Of a stretch of DNA of 5,728 bases, positions 1 through 5,201 are shown piece after piece. Below the pieces are notes generated by a model, which ran no database searches, was not told where the DNA came from, and worked only from the letters and a program-made list of their open reading frames with translations. The translations under genes and the position numbers were made by a program. The stretch's first letter is position 1; each line of letters begins with the position of its first letter. This DNA is from an uncultured Christensenellaceae bacterium (GTDB taxonomy: Bacteria; Bacillota_A; Clostridia; Christensenellales; UBA3700): contig CALWKT010000093.1 in NCBI GenBank assembly GCA_944381335.1, forward strand, positions 1 through 5,728, in the 5' to 3' direction.

Positions 1-1365
1 TTATTGATCGAGAGCAACTGGCGCCCCTTCCTGCAGGACGTGGAGCAGCCCAACCTTTTCCGCGACCTTTTCGATTATGACACAGTGCCCAAAGTCGCGT
101 TCAACTTCCGTCAGACCCCGATGGATATGCCTGAGGAGATCTGGATCACGGACACCACTTTCCGCGACGGACAGCAGTCCACTTCGCCGTTTACCGTGGA
201 GCAGATAGTGAACATATACAAGCTTCTGCACAAGCTCGGCGGCAAAAAGGGACTCGTCAGACAGAGCGAGTTCTTCCTGTACTCGGAAAAGGACAGGGAA
301 GCTGTCAGAAAGTGTATGGAACTGGGCTACGAATTCCCTGAAGTCACCAGCTGGATCCGCGCCAACGAAAAGGATTTCGGACTCGTCAAGGAGATGGGCA
401 TCAAGGAAACGGGTATTCTGGTGAGCTGCTCGGATTACCATATATTCAAGAAGATGAACATGACCCGCAAGCAGGCGGCTGAGAAATATCTGAACATCGT
501 CAAGATGGCGCTAGACAAAGGCATCGTTCCGCGCTGCCACTTCGAGGACATCACGAGGGCGGACTTCTACGGCTTCGTCGCTCCGTTTGCTTACGAACTG
601 ATGAAACTGCGCAAGGAAAGCGGCGTGGACATAAAGATCAGGGCGTGCGACACTCTCGGCTACGGTCTGTCTTACCCCGGCGTCACGCTTCCGAGAAGCG
701 TTCCCGGCATAATCAGCGGTCTTAAATATTACGCGGAAGTCCCCAGCGAACTTCTCGAGTGGCACGGTCACAACGATTTTTACAAGGTCGTCACCAACGC
801 GACCACCGCGTGGCTGTACGGATGTTCTTCCGTCAACTGTTCGCTTCTCGGCATTGGAGAGAGAACGGGCAACTGTCCTCTCGAAGCGATGATGATAGAG
901 TATGCGTCTCTGAAAGGCACGGACGACGGCATAGACTTCAGGGCGATCACCGAGATCGCGAAATATTTCGAGGACGAGCTCGGCTACATAATCCCGCCGC
1001 AGACTCCGTTCGTCGGCAAGTCTTTCAATACGACGAGAGCGGGCGTCCATGCGGACGGTCTGCTCAAGGACGAGGAGATATACAACATATTCAACACCGA
1101 AAAACTGCTCGGCAAACCGCCGCTTGTCTCTGTCGACGCGCACAGCGGTCTCGCAGGCATAGCGTACTGGATGAACGCCTTCTATGCGCTTCCCGAAGGT
1201 CATAAGGTCGACAAGCGCGACGATATTGTTATCAGGGTCAAAGAGGTGATCGACAAACAGTACGAGGGCGGCAGAACGACTTATATGGGCGACGACGAGC
1301 TTGACGCTATAATCATGTCCATATCTCCCGAACTGCACAAAAAACTTGTCGTAAAGACGTATTGA
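1..1365 (+). CDS. Isopropylmalate/homocitrate synthase-family acyl-CoA condensing enzyme, candidate Re-citrate synthase (5' end open)
   Basis: This enzyme belongs to the family that condenses acetyl-CoA with a 2-oxoacid (LeuA, homocitrate synthase, Re-citrate synthase). Numbering residues from a TTG codon at base 4, DTTFRDGQQ (50-58) supplies the R54-D55 pair, D55 being a predicted metal ligand. HGHND (254-258) gives metal ligands H254 and H256. GIGERTGN (283-290) is the third family signature. AGVHADG (346-352) matches the catalytic-His loop of subdomain II. At about 453 residues it has the TIM barrel and subdomains but no room for the C-terminal allosteric regulatory domain of LeuA. Position 284 is Ile, where LeuA usually has a metal-ligand Asn; the GIGER form is more like homocitrate synthases. 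No leuB/C/D or lysine genes are adjacent. In anaerobes, similar proteins annotated as LeuA-like have proved to be Re-citrate synthases that feed glutamate synthesis, so this is my favoured but unproven role. The frame is open to base 1 and no ribosome binding site is visible, so the true start may be upstream or the TTG at 4. No clear terminator follows. Confidence 0.85.
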   Translation, partial: LLIESNWRPFLQDVEQPNLFRDLFDYDTVPKVAFNFRQTPMDMPEEIWITDTTFRDGQQSTSPFTVEQIVNIYKLLHKLGGKKGLVRQSEFFLYSEKDREAVRKCMELGYEFPEVTSWIRANEKDFGLVKEMGIKETGILVSCSDYHIFKKMNMTRKQAAEKYLNIVKMALDKGIVPRCHFEDITRADFYGFVAPFAYELMKLRKESGVDIKIRACDTLGYGLSYPGVTLPRSVPGIISGLKYYAEVPSELLEWHGHNDFYKVVTNATTAWLYGCSSVNCSLLGIGERTGNCPLEAMMIEYASLKGTDDGIDFRAITEIAKYFEDELGYIIPPQTPFVGKSFNTTRAGVHADGLLKDEEIYNIFNTEKLLGKPPLVSVDAHSGLAGIAYWMNAFYALPEGHKVDKRDDIVIRVKEVIDKQYEGGRTTYMGDDELDAIIMSISPELHKKLVVKTY

Positions 1366-1396
1366 TGCGGGAAACATATATTTTTCGTAAAAGCTA

Positions 1397-1425
1397 TTGA
1401 AATCCGCTTTTGTTTAGTCTAAAAT
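1397..1425 (+). promoter_or_regulatory. Sigma-A-type promoter for the P-loop gene and thrC
   Basis: A -35 box TTGAAA (1397-1402) and a -10 box TAAAAT (1420-1425) are separated by exactly 17 bp, the optimal spacing. The predicted transcript starts near 1432, leaving a short leader of about 23 nt before the ATG at 1455. A small inverted repeat, TTTAG-T-CTAAA (1413-1423), overlaps the -10 box. It might be a chance feature or a weak operator. The promoter implies that the P-loop gene and thrC can be expressed independently of the upstream synthase gene. Confidence 0.7.
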
Positions 1426-1442
1426 AGAAGTATCAACAAAAC

Positions 1443-1448
1443 GGAGGG
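1443..1448 (+). promoter_or_regulatory. Ribosome binding site of the P-loop gene
   Basis: GGAGGG lies 6 nt upstream of the ATG at 1455. It is a strong Shine-Dalgarno sequence and fixes the start of the small P-loop protein. Confidence 0.8.
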
Positions 1449-1454
1449 CAAAAC

Positions 1455-1868
1455 ATGGTAAATCTGATTTGCGGAAGAAAAGGCTCGGGCAAGACCAGCC
1501 GTATTATCGAAAAGGCTAACGCCGACATCAAAACCGCCAAGGGAGACAGCTTGTTCGTCAACGATACGGACAGATATATGTACGACGTTGACCGCAACGT
1601 AAAGCTTATCGACGTCACAGAATATCCCGTAAGCGGAGAGGATGGGCTTCTTGCGTTCGTATGCGGCTTGGCGGCAAGCAGGAGCGATCTCACCAATCTC
1701 TACATAGACGGAGCTTCCAGGATCGCAGGTTGCGGACCCGAAAAAATGCAGAAATTTTACGACGAACTCGGCAAACTCGCCGACAAACTGTCGATATCCG
1801 TCACCGTGACGGTCAGCGCTACCGCAGAAGAATTGCCTGATTTCTTATTGAAATACAAAATTATCTGA
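1455..1868 (+). CDS. Small P-loop NTPase of unknown function
   Basis: This is a compact 137-residue nucleotide-binding protein. A canonical Walker A motif, GRKGSGKT, occupies residues 7-14 immediately after the first beta strand (MVNLIC). A Walker B-like strand, LYID, lies at 82-85 with D85 as the likely Mg-coordinating residue. A further hydrophobic strand, SISVTVTVSA, spans 113-122. The protein is little more than one P-loop domain, with no signal peptide, membrane segment or DNA-binding domain. Similar small P-loop proteins are, from memory, widespread in Clostridia and often mislabelled as PilT or twitching motility proteins; nothing here supports a pilus role. It starts at an ATG behind a strong ribosome binding site, and its own promoter precedes it. 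Its stop codon overlaps the thrC ribosome binding site, which ties its expression to threonine synthase. Nucleotide binding is well supported; the biological role is unknown. Confidence 0.85.
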   Translation: MVNLICGRKGSGKTSRIIEKANADIKTAKGDSLFVNDTDRYMYDVDRNVKLIDVTEYPVSGEDGLLAFVCGLAASRSDLTNLYIDGASRIAGCGPEKMQKFYDELGKLADKLSISVTVTVSATAEELPDFLLKYKII

Positions 1869-1871
1869 GGA
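1866..1871 (+). promoter_or_regulatory. thrC ribosome binding site overlapping the upstream stop codon
   Basis: TGAGGA contains the TGA stop of the P-loop gene (1866-1868) and a GAGG Shine-Dalgarno core, 6 nt before the thrC ATG at 1878. A ribosome terminating on the P-loop gene would sit directly on the thrC initiation region, so translational coupling is likely. Confidence 0.7.
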
Positions 1872-1877
1872 TACAAA

Positions 1878-3374
1878 ATGAATTATATCAGCACTCGCAA
1901 TAAAAGCGAGAAATGCAGCGGCGCCGAGGCTATCGTAAGAGGTCTCGCGCCGGACGGCGGACTTTACGTCCCCGAAAGCCTCCCGAGGCTGACAAAAGAA
2001 GATTTTATAAATTTGGCGAAAGAGGACTATCCGACCCGTGCGGCACGCGTCCTCTCGCTTTTGCTCAGCGACTATTCTTTCGACGAGCTGCTCGATTATA
2101 CGACCAAGGCATACGCGCGTTTTTACGGCGACGACCCGTGCCCGCTCGTTAATATCGACGATGGAGTCTATGTGCTCGAACTGTGGCACGGTCCGACCTG
2201 CGCGTTCAAGGATATGGCGCTGACAATGCTACCGCACCTTCTCAGCGCGGCGCGCAAAAAGGTGGGAGAGAAGGACACGACTCTGATCATGCTCGCGACT
2301 TCCGGCGATACCGGCAAGGCGGCGCTTGAAGGGCTCCAGGACGTTGAAGGCACCAACATCATCGTTTTCTATCCGTCCAGAGGCGTTTCGGATATGCAGA
2401 AGTTGCAGATGAAGACCCAGACGGGCGAAAACGTCTGCGTCTGCGCCATTGAAGGCAATTTCGACGACACTCAGAACGCCGTCAAGAATATCTTTGCTGA
2501 TAAGGCGATAAACGACGAGATCCACGCGAACGGGTTCAAGCTGTCGTCTGCAAACTCGATTAACTGGGGAAGACTCGCGCCGCAGATAGCGTATTATATA
2601 TCCGCTTACTGCGATCTGCTGGATTCCGGCAAGATAGAGTACGGCGACAAGGTCAATTTCTGCGTGCCCAGCGGCAACTTCGGCAACATTCTCGCCGCGT
2701 ATTACGCCATGCAGATGGGCGTCGGCGTAAACAGACTTATCTGTGCGTCCAACGTCAACCACGTGTTGACCGATTTCTTTAAGACCGGTGTCTACGACAT
2801 CAACAGAGAGTTCCACAAGACGATCTCTCCGTCTATGGACATTCTGATCTCGTCCAATCTTGAGAGACTTCTGTTCGAGATCAGCGGCAGAGACGACAAA
2901 CTGACCGCAGAGCGTATGAAAGCGCTGAAATCGGCGGGCAAATATTCCGTCAGCGACAAGGAACTGAAAACGCTTCAGGCGCTTTTCTCCGTCGGCTATG
3001 CGGATGACGACGAGACAAAGGAAACGATAGCGTTTGCAATGGACGAGTTCGGTTATCTAATGGACACGCACACCGCTGTCGCTTACGGCGTTTATTGCGA
3101 CTATGCGGACGAGACGGGCGACGAGACTCCGACCGTAGTAGTTTCAACCGCCAACGCGTACAAGTTCCCCGCGGACGTTTACGAAGCTGTCAGCGGAAGC
3201 AGGATAGACGACGCGTTCGAGGCAACCGAAAAGCTGAACGAGGAAACAGGCGAGGAGATCCCCGAACCGCTCAGCGGTCTCAAAGAAAGACCCGTCCGCT
3301 TCGAAGAAGTCATCGACCGCAGCGAGATAGCGAAAAAGGTCGTCGACTACTGCAAGCAGGCGGCAGGCAAGTAA
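1878..3374 (+). CDS. thrC: Threonine synthase
   Basis: This cytoplasmic PLP enzyme converts O-phospho-L-homoserine to L-threonine and phosphate, the last step of threonine synthesis. The 498-residue protein shows the family landmarks in order. The N-terminal signature RGLAPDGGLYVPE is at 21-33. ELWHGPTCAFKD is at 101-112, with K111 as the Schiff-base lysine. ATSGDTGKAAL (140-150) and PSGNFGN (264-270) line the cofactor and phosphate sites. LSSANSINWGRLAPQ (222-236), DTHTAVAY (396-403) and STANAYKFP (423-431) complete the set. The N-terminal SxRG-type region and the length fit the longer bacterial/yeast-type threonine synthases. No truncation or frameshift is visible. It follows the P-loop gene after 9 bp and is closed by a strong terminator. 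No homoserine kinase or homoserine dehydrogenase lies within the window, so the rest of the pathway must be elsewhere. No threonine attenuator or riboswitch was recognised upstream. Confidence 0.96.
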   Translation: MNYISTRNKSEKCSGAEAIVRGLAPDGGLYVPESLPRLTKEDFINLAKEDYPTRAARVLSLLLSDYSFDELLDYTTKAYARFYGDDPCPLVNIDDGVYVLELWHGPTCAFKDMALTMLPHLLSAARKKVGEKDTTLIMLATSGDTGKAALEGLQDVEGTNIIVFYPSRGVSDMQKLQMKTQTGENVCVCAIEGNFDDTQNAVKNIFADKAINDEIHANGFKLSSANSINWGRLAPQIAYYISAYCDLLDSGKIEYGDKVNFCVPSGNFGNILAAYYAMQMGVGVNRLICASNVNHVLTDFFKTGVYDINREFHKTISPSMDILISSNLERLLFEISGRDDKLTAERMKALKSAGKYSVSDKELKTLQALFSVGYADDDETKETIAFAMDEFGYLMDTHTAVAYGVYCDYADETGDETPTVVVSTANAYKFPADVYEAVSGSRIDDAFEATEKLNEETGEEIPEPLSGLKERPVRFEEVIDRSEIAKKVVDYCKQAAGK

Positions 3375-3440
3375 TATTCAGCACCGCGCCTTGTTCAGGT
3401 ACCGGCAGCGAAAAACGCAAGCCTGCGATTCTTTAAAATC

Positions 3441-3467
3441 AATCCGACCTCCGGGTCGGATTTTTTT
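3441..3467 (+). terminator. Intrinsic terminator after thrC
   Basis: AATCCGACC (3441-3449) pairs perfectly with GGTCGGATT (3454-3462) around a TCCG tetraloop (3450-3453). The 3' arm runs into a stretch of seven T residues (3461-3467). It lies 66 bp after the thrC stop and is a textbook Rho-independent terminator for the plus-strand unit. Confidence 0.92.
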
Positions 3468-3520
3468 GATAATAAATATTTAATACAAGTCGGCTGATCC
3501 GAATTTAACGGAAATAAAAT

Positions 3521-3555
3521 TAAAAACGCGATCCCTGTGCGGAGCCGCGTTTTTA
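3521..3555. terminator. Bidirectional terminator between convergent genes
   Basis: TAAAAACGCG (3521-3530) is an exact inverted repeat of CGCGTTTTTA (3546-3555), with a 15-nt loop. Both strands therefore give a GC-based stem followed by a run of T. It lies 42 bp beyond the stop of the flavodiiron gene and most likely ends the minus-strand operon, while also catching plus-strand read-through from thrC. The GC part of the stem is only four pairs, so it is weaker than the thrC terminator. Confidence 0.7.
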
Positions 3556-3597
3556 TATTGTGGTGAATAAAAGTGTAAGTCGAAAGATAAGGTCTTG

Positions 3598-4797
3598 TTA
3601 TTTGATCGCGGAGGCGAGCTGTCTGCCGTATTCTTTCGCCGCCTCGAGATCTGCGTCGGTCGGGACAAAGCAGACTTTGAGACCTTCGCCGACGACGGCG
3701 GTTTTGAGCCCGGCAAGTCTTGCGATCAGGTTGGGGACGGCTTCGCCGCTCCAACCGAAGGAGCCGAATACCGCGACAGGCTTTTTGCGGCAGTTGATCG
3801 CGTCAACGCCTGCGAGCAGATCCCATACGGGCGGTACCGCGTCAGCGTTGAGGGTCGGGGAGCCGACCGCGAAAGCGTCTGCGGAGTTGACCTTCGCGCG
3901 CATGTCAGCCATGTCGTTTTCGATCAGGTTATAGGTCTCGCACGCCGCGTCCGGGATGACTTCCTTTACGCCGTCCGCGATCGCCTTTGCGAGTTTTGCG
4001 GTGCAGCCGTATGCGGAGCAGTAGAAGACGGGCACCGTCCTGACCGCGTTCTTTGTTACCTTGCTCCACGCGCGATAGCTGTCCAGCACGTCGGGGAGCT
4101 GTCCGTCCTTTGTCAGCACGGGTCCGTGGCTGGGGCAGACGGTCTCGAACGGGAACTTCGCTATCTTCGCCATGCCGGCGACTACGAAAGGCTTGAACGG
4201 TCCGAATATCGCGTCGTAATAGCCTTTGAACGCTTCTTTGTAGCCGTCTACGTTGTCGATCTCTTTGTCAAGCATGCTCTTGCTGCTGTAATGAGAGCCG
4301 AATACGTCGCAGCTGAACAGCGTCTTTTCTTCAGGGCAGTACGTGAACATGCTGTCCGGCCAGTGAAGAAGGGGAGAGGGCGCGAACGTAAGGGTCACGC
4401 CGCCCAGATCGAGTACTTCGCCGTCCTTGACGGGACGTGAATTGAACGGCTCGTTGACTATGTTTTTCAGATAGTTGAGCGCGACTGCGGTTGCGAGAAC
4501 GGTCGCCTGCGGGCACAGCTTCAGGAGATCTCTGAGCGCGCCTGAGTGATCCGGCTCGGTATGGTTCAGAATGATGTATTTTATATTCGCGGGATCGACG
4601 ACCTCGCGGATGTTCGCTTCGTATTCGCCTTCGAAATCGGCATGCGAAGCTTCGATAAGAGCGACTTCTTCGCCCTTTACGACGTACGAGTTATAACTCG
4701 TGCCGTACTTGGTCGCCATTACGATGTCGAAGACTCTGAGATCGGGGTTCTGAACTCCCACGCTGTAAATTCTGTCGGTGATTTTTTCTGCCGCCAT
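3598..4797 (-). CDS. fprA: Flavodiiron protein (A-type flavoprotein, O2/NO reductase)
   Basis: Flavodiiron proteins are soluble enzymes that reduce O2 to water and/or NO to N2O, protecting anaerobes. The 399-residue protein has the class A layout: a metallo-beta-lactamase-like domain (about 1-250) joined to a flavodoxin domain (about 254-399). All diiron ligands are present: H79, E81, D83 and H84 in NHTEPDH, H145 in LLHWPDSM, D164 in SCDVFGSH, and H224 in CPSHGP. The FMN-binding side shows the YCSAYGCTAK phosphate loop (259-268), SPTLNADAVPP (313-323) and FGSFGWSGEA (344-353). There is no C-terminal rubredoxin or flavin-reductase extension, so electrons probably come from a separate rubredoxin system not seen here. 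The ATG at 4797 is preceded by GAGGAG (4805-4810) with 7-nt spacing. The gene lies 25 bp downstream of a small co-directional gene and probably shares its transcript. O2 versus NO preference cannot be read from sequence. Confidence 0.95.
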   Translation of the reverse strand: MAAEKITDRIYSVGVQNPDLRVFDIVMATKYGTSYNSYVVKGEEVALIEASHADFEGEYEANIREVVDPANIKYIILNHTEPDHSGALRDLLKLCPQATVLATAVALNYLKNIVNEPFNSRPVKDGEVLDLGGVTLTFAPSPLLHWPDSMFTYCPEEKTLFSCDVFGSHYSSKSMLDKEIDNVDGYKEAFKGYYDAIFGPFKPFVVAGMAKIAKFPFETVCPSHGPVLTKDGQLPDVLDSYRAWSKVTKNAVRTVPVFYCSAYGCTAKLAKAIADGVKEVIPDAACETYNLIENDMADMRAKVNSADAFAVGSPTLNADAVPPVWDLLAGVDAINCRKKPVAVFGSFGWSGEAVPNLIARLAGLKTAVVGEGLKVCFVPTDADLEAAKEYGRQLASAIK

Positions 4798-4822
4798 TGT
4801 TTTTCTCCTCTTTATAGCTTGA

Positions 4823-5089
4823 TTAAATTCCGTGTTTTACGCGGTCGTGTTCTTCTGCGCGTTTTGCATTGTTGAAGCGGTCGAGAGTGCCGACGAGGTA
4901 GCCGGTAATGCGGCGAATCCTCTCAAAAGGTACGTTTTCAAACGTGTATTTTATATCCACGTAATCGCCGTCGACAGTTATGTCCATCTGCGCAATGTTC
5001 TTGTCCGGGTATTTTTTCTTGCCGTGTTCTACGTATGCGTCGATCTCTTTCTGATCGAGCGTGCCGCCGTTAACGTTGACTTTTATCAT
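4823..5089 (-). CDS. Small protein with NrdD glycyl-radical-like C-terminus
   Basis: This 88-residue protein has two parts. Residues 1-55 look like a small alpha/beta segment: MIKVNVNGG strand, a charged helix at 12-26, and strands at 33-50. Residues 57-87 strongly resemble the C-terminal tail of class III anaerobic ribonucleotide reductase (NrdD): RRITGYL (59-65) aligns with the RxCGYLG glycyl-radical motif, placing G63 at the radical position, and FNNAKRAEEHDRVKHG (72-87) aligns with the NrdD ending of the type N-x-GK-x-EE-x-x-RVKH. It contains no cysteine at all, so it lacks the NrdD zinc ribbon and the catalytic thiols and cannot be a reductase alone. The start at 5089 is fixed by GGGAGGA (5097-5103, 7-nt spacing). 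It is the first gene of the operon that continues into the flavodiiron protein. It could be a spare radical domain analogous to GrcA/YfiD, a regulator of NrdD, or a descendant that has lost radical chemistry. The gene looks real; its function is unproven. Confidence 0.8.
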   Translation of the reverse strand: MIKVNVNGGTLDQKEIDAYVEHGKKKYPDKNIAQMDITVDGDYVDIKYTFENVPFERIRRITGYLVGTLDRFNNAKRAEEHDRVKHGI

Positions 5090-5143
5090 TTTGGTATCCT
5101 CCCGTAATTATTATTTAAAATCGCTTTACTTTTAACCGTAATT

Positions 5144-5149
5144 ACTATA
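5144..5149 (-). promoter_or_regulatory. Candidate -10 box of the flavodiiron operon
   Basis: On the minus strand TATAGT (5149 down to 5144) predicts a start near 5137 and a leader of about 48 nt before the ATG at 5089. At 17-bp spacing the -35 position reads ATATAT, a poor match to TTGACA, as expected for a promoter that needs an activator. A competing -10, GATAAT at 5160-5155 with TTGCAT (5185-5180) at 19-bp spacing, cannot be excluded. Confidence 0.4.
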
Positions 5150-5154
5150 ACATA

Positions 5155-5168
5155 ATTATCGTGATAAT
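5155..5168. repeat. Palindrome ATTATC-GT-GATAAT, possible divergent -10 boxes
   Basis: Six-base arms ATTATC (5155-5160) and GATAAT (5163-5168) are perfect inverted repeats around GT. The symmetry places a GATAAT -10-like hexamer on each strand. On the plus strand GATAAT with ATTACT (5141-5146, 16-bp spacing) is a plausible promoter for the Crp/Fnr-type gene, starting near 5175. It may instead be a second protein-binding site, since its centre lies 18 bp from that of the neighbouring palindrome. Confidence 0.45.
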
Positions 5169-5170
5169 AT

Positions 5171-5188
5171 ATGTTGCAAATGCAACAT
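5171..5188. promoter_or_regulatory. Crp/Fnr-type operator palindrome TGTTG-N6-CAACA
   Basis: ATGTTGCA-AA-TGCAACAT is a perfect inverted repeat of two 8-bp arms. Its core TGTTG (5172-5176), six bases, CAACA (5183-5187) has exactly the half-site spacing of the Crp site TGTGA-N6-TCACA. The centre at 5179.5 is about 42 bp upstream of the predicted flavodiiron operon start, close to the -41.5 position of class II activation. It is also 22 bp upstream of the regulator's own ATG, where binding would block its transcription. The natural candidate ligand is the adjacent Crp/Fnr-family protein. Confidence 0.65.
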
Positions 5189-5201
5189 TTTGAGGAAAAA
5201 T

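Noticed and set aside
511..1377. 288-codon minus-strand open frame opposite the condensing-enzyme gene
   Set aside because: It lies almost wholly antisense to a gene with clear catalytic motifs. Its translation is rich in Arg and Val and shows no recognisable domain, as expected for a codon-bias shadow.
1366..1396. Possible terminator after the condensing-enzyme gene
   Set aside because: There is a short T-run but no convincing hairpin before it. Read-through into the next unit remains possible.
1455..1868. PilT / twitching motility assignment for the P-loop protein
   Set aside because: Only a generic Walker A/B core is present. The PilT-specific Asp and His boxes and the N-terminal domain are absent, and no pilus genes are nearby.
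2229..2816. 195-codon minus-strand open frame inside thrC
   Set aside because: It is antisense to conserved thrC motifs, has no ribosome binding site that stands out, and no recognisable protein motif.
3488..3506. Imperfect inverted repeat around TCGG-CTGAT-CCGA
   Set aside because: It has only four central base pairs with a mismatch outside them and no T-run on either strand, so it is unlikely to be a functional terminator.
3595..4440. 281-codon plus-strand open frame opposite the flavodiiron gene
   Set aside because: It is long, but it mirrors a gene with all diiron ligands intact. Its translation is Arg/Val/Ala-rich low-information sequence without a family signature.
4832..5107. 91-codon plus-strand open frame over the small minus-strand gene
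   Set aside because: It is the antisense of the 88-residue gene, which has a strong ribosome binding site, operon context and NrdD-like motifs. The hydrophobic look of the antisense product follows from the complement of a Lys/Asp-rich protein.
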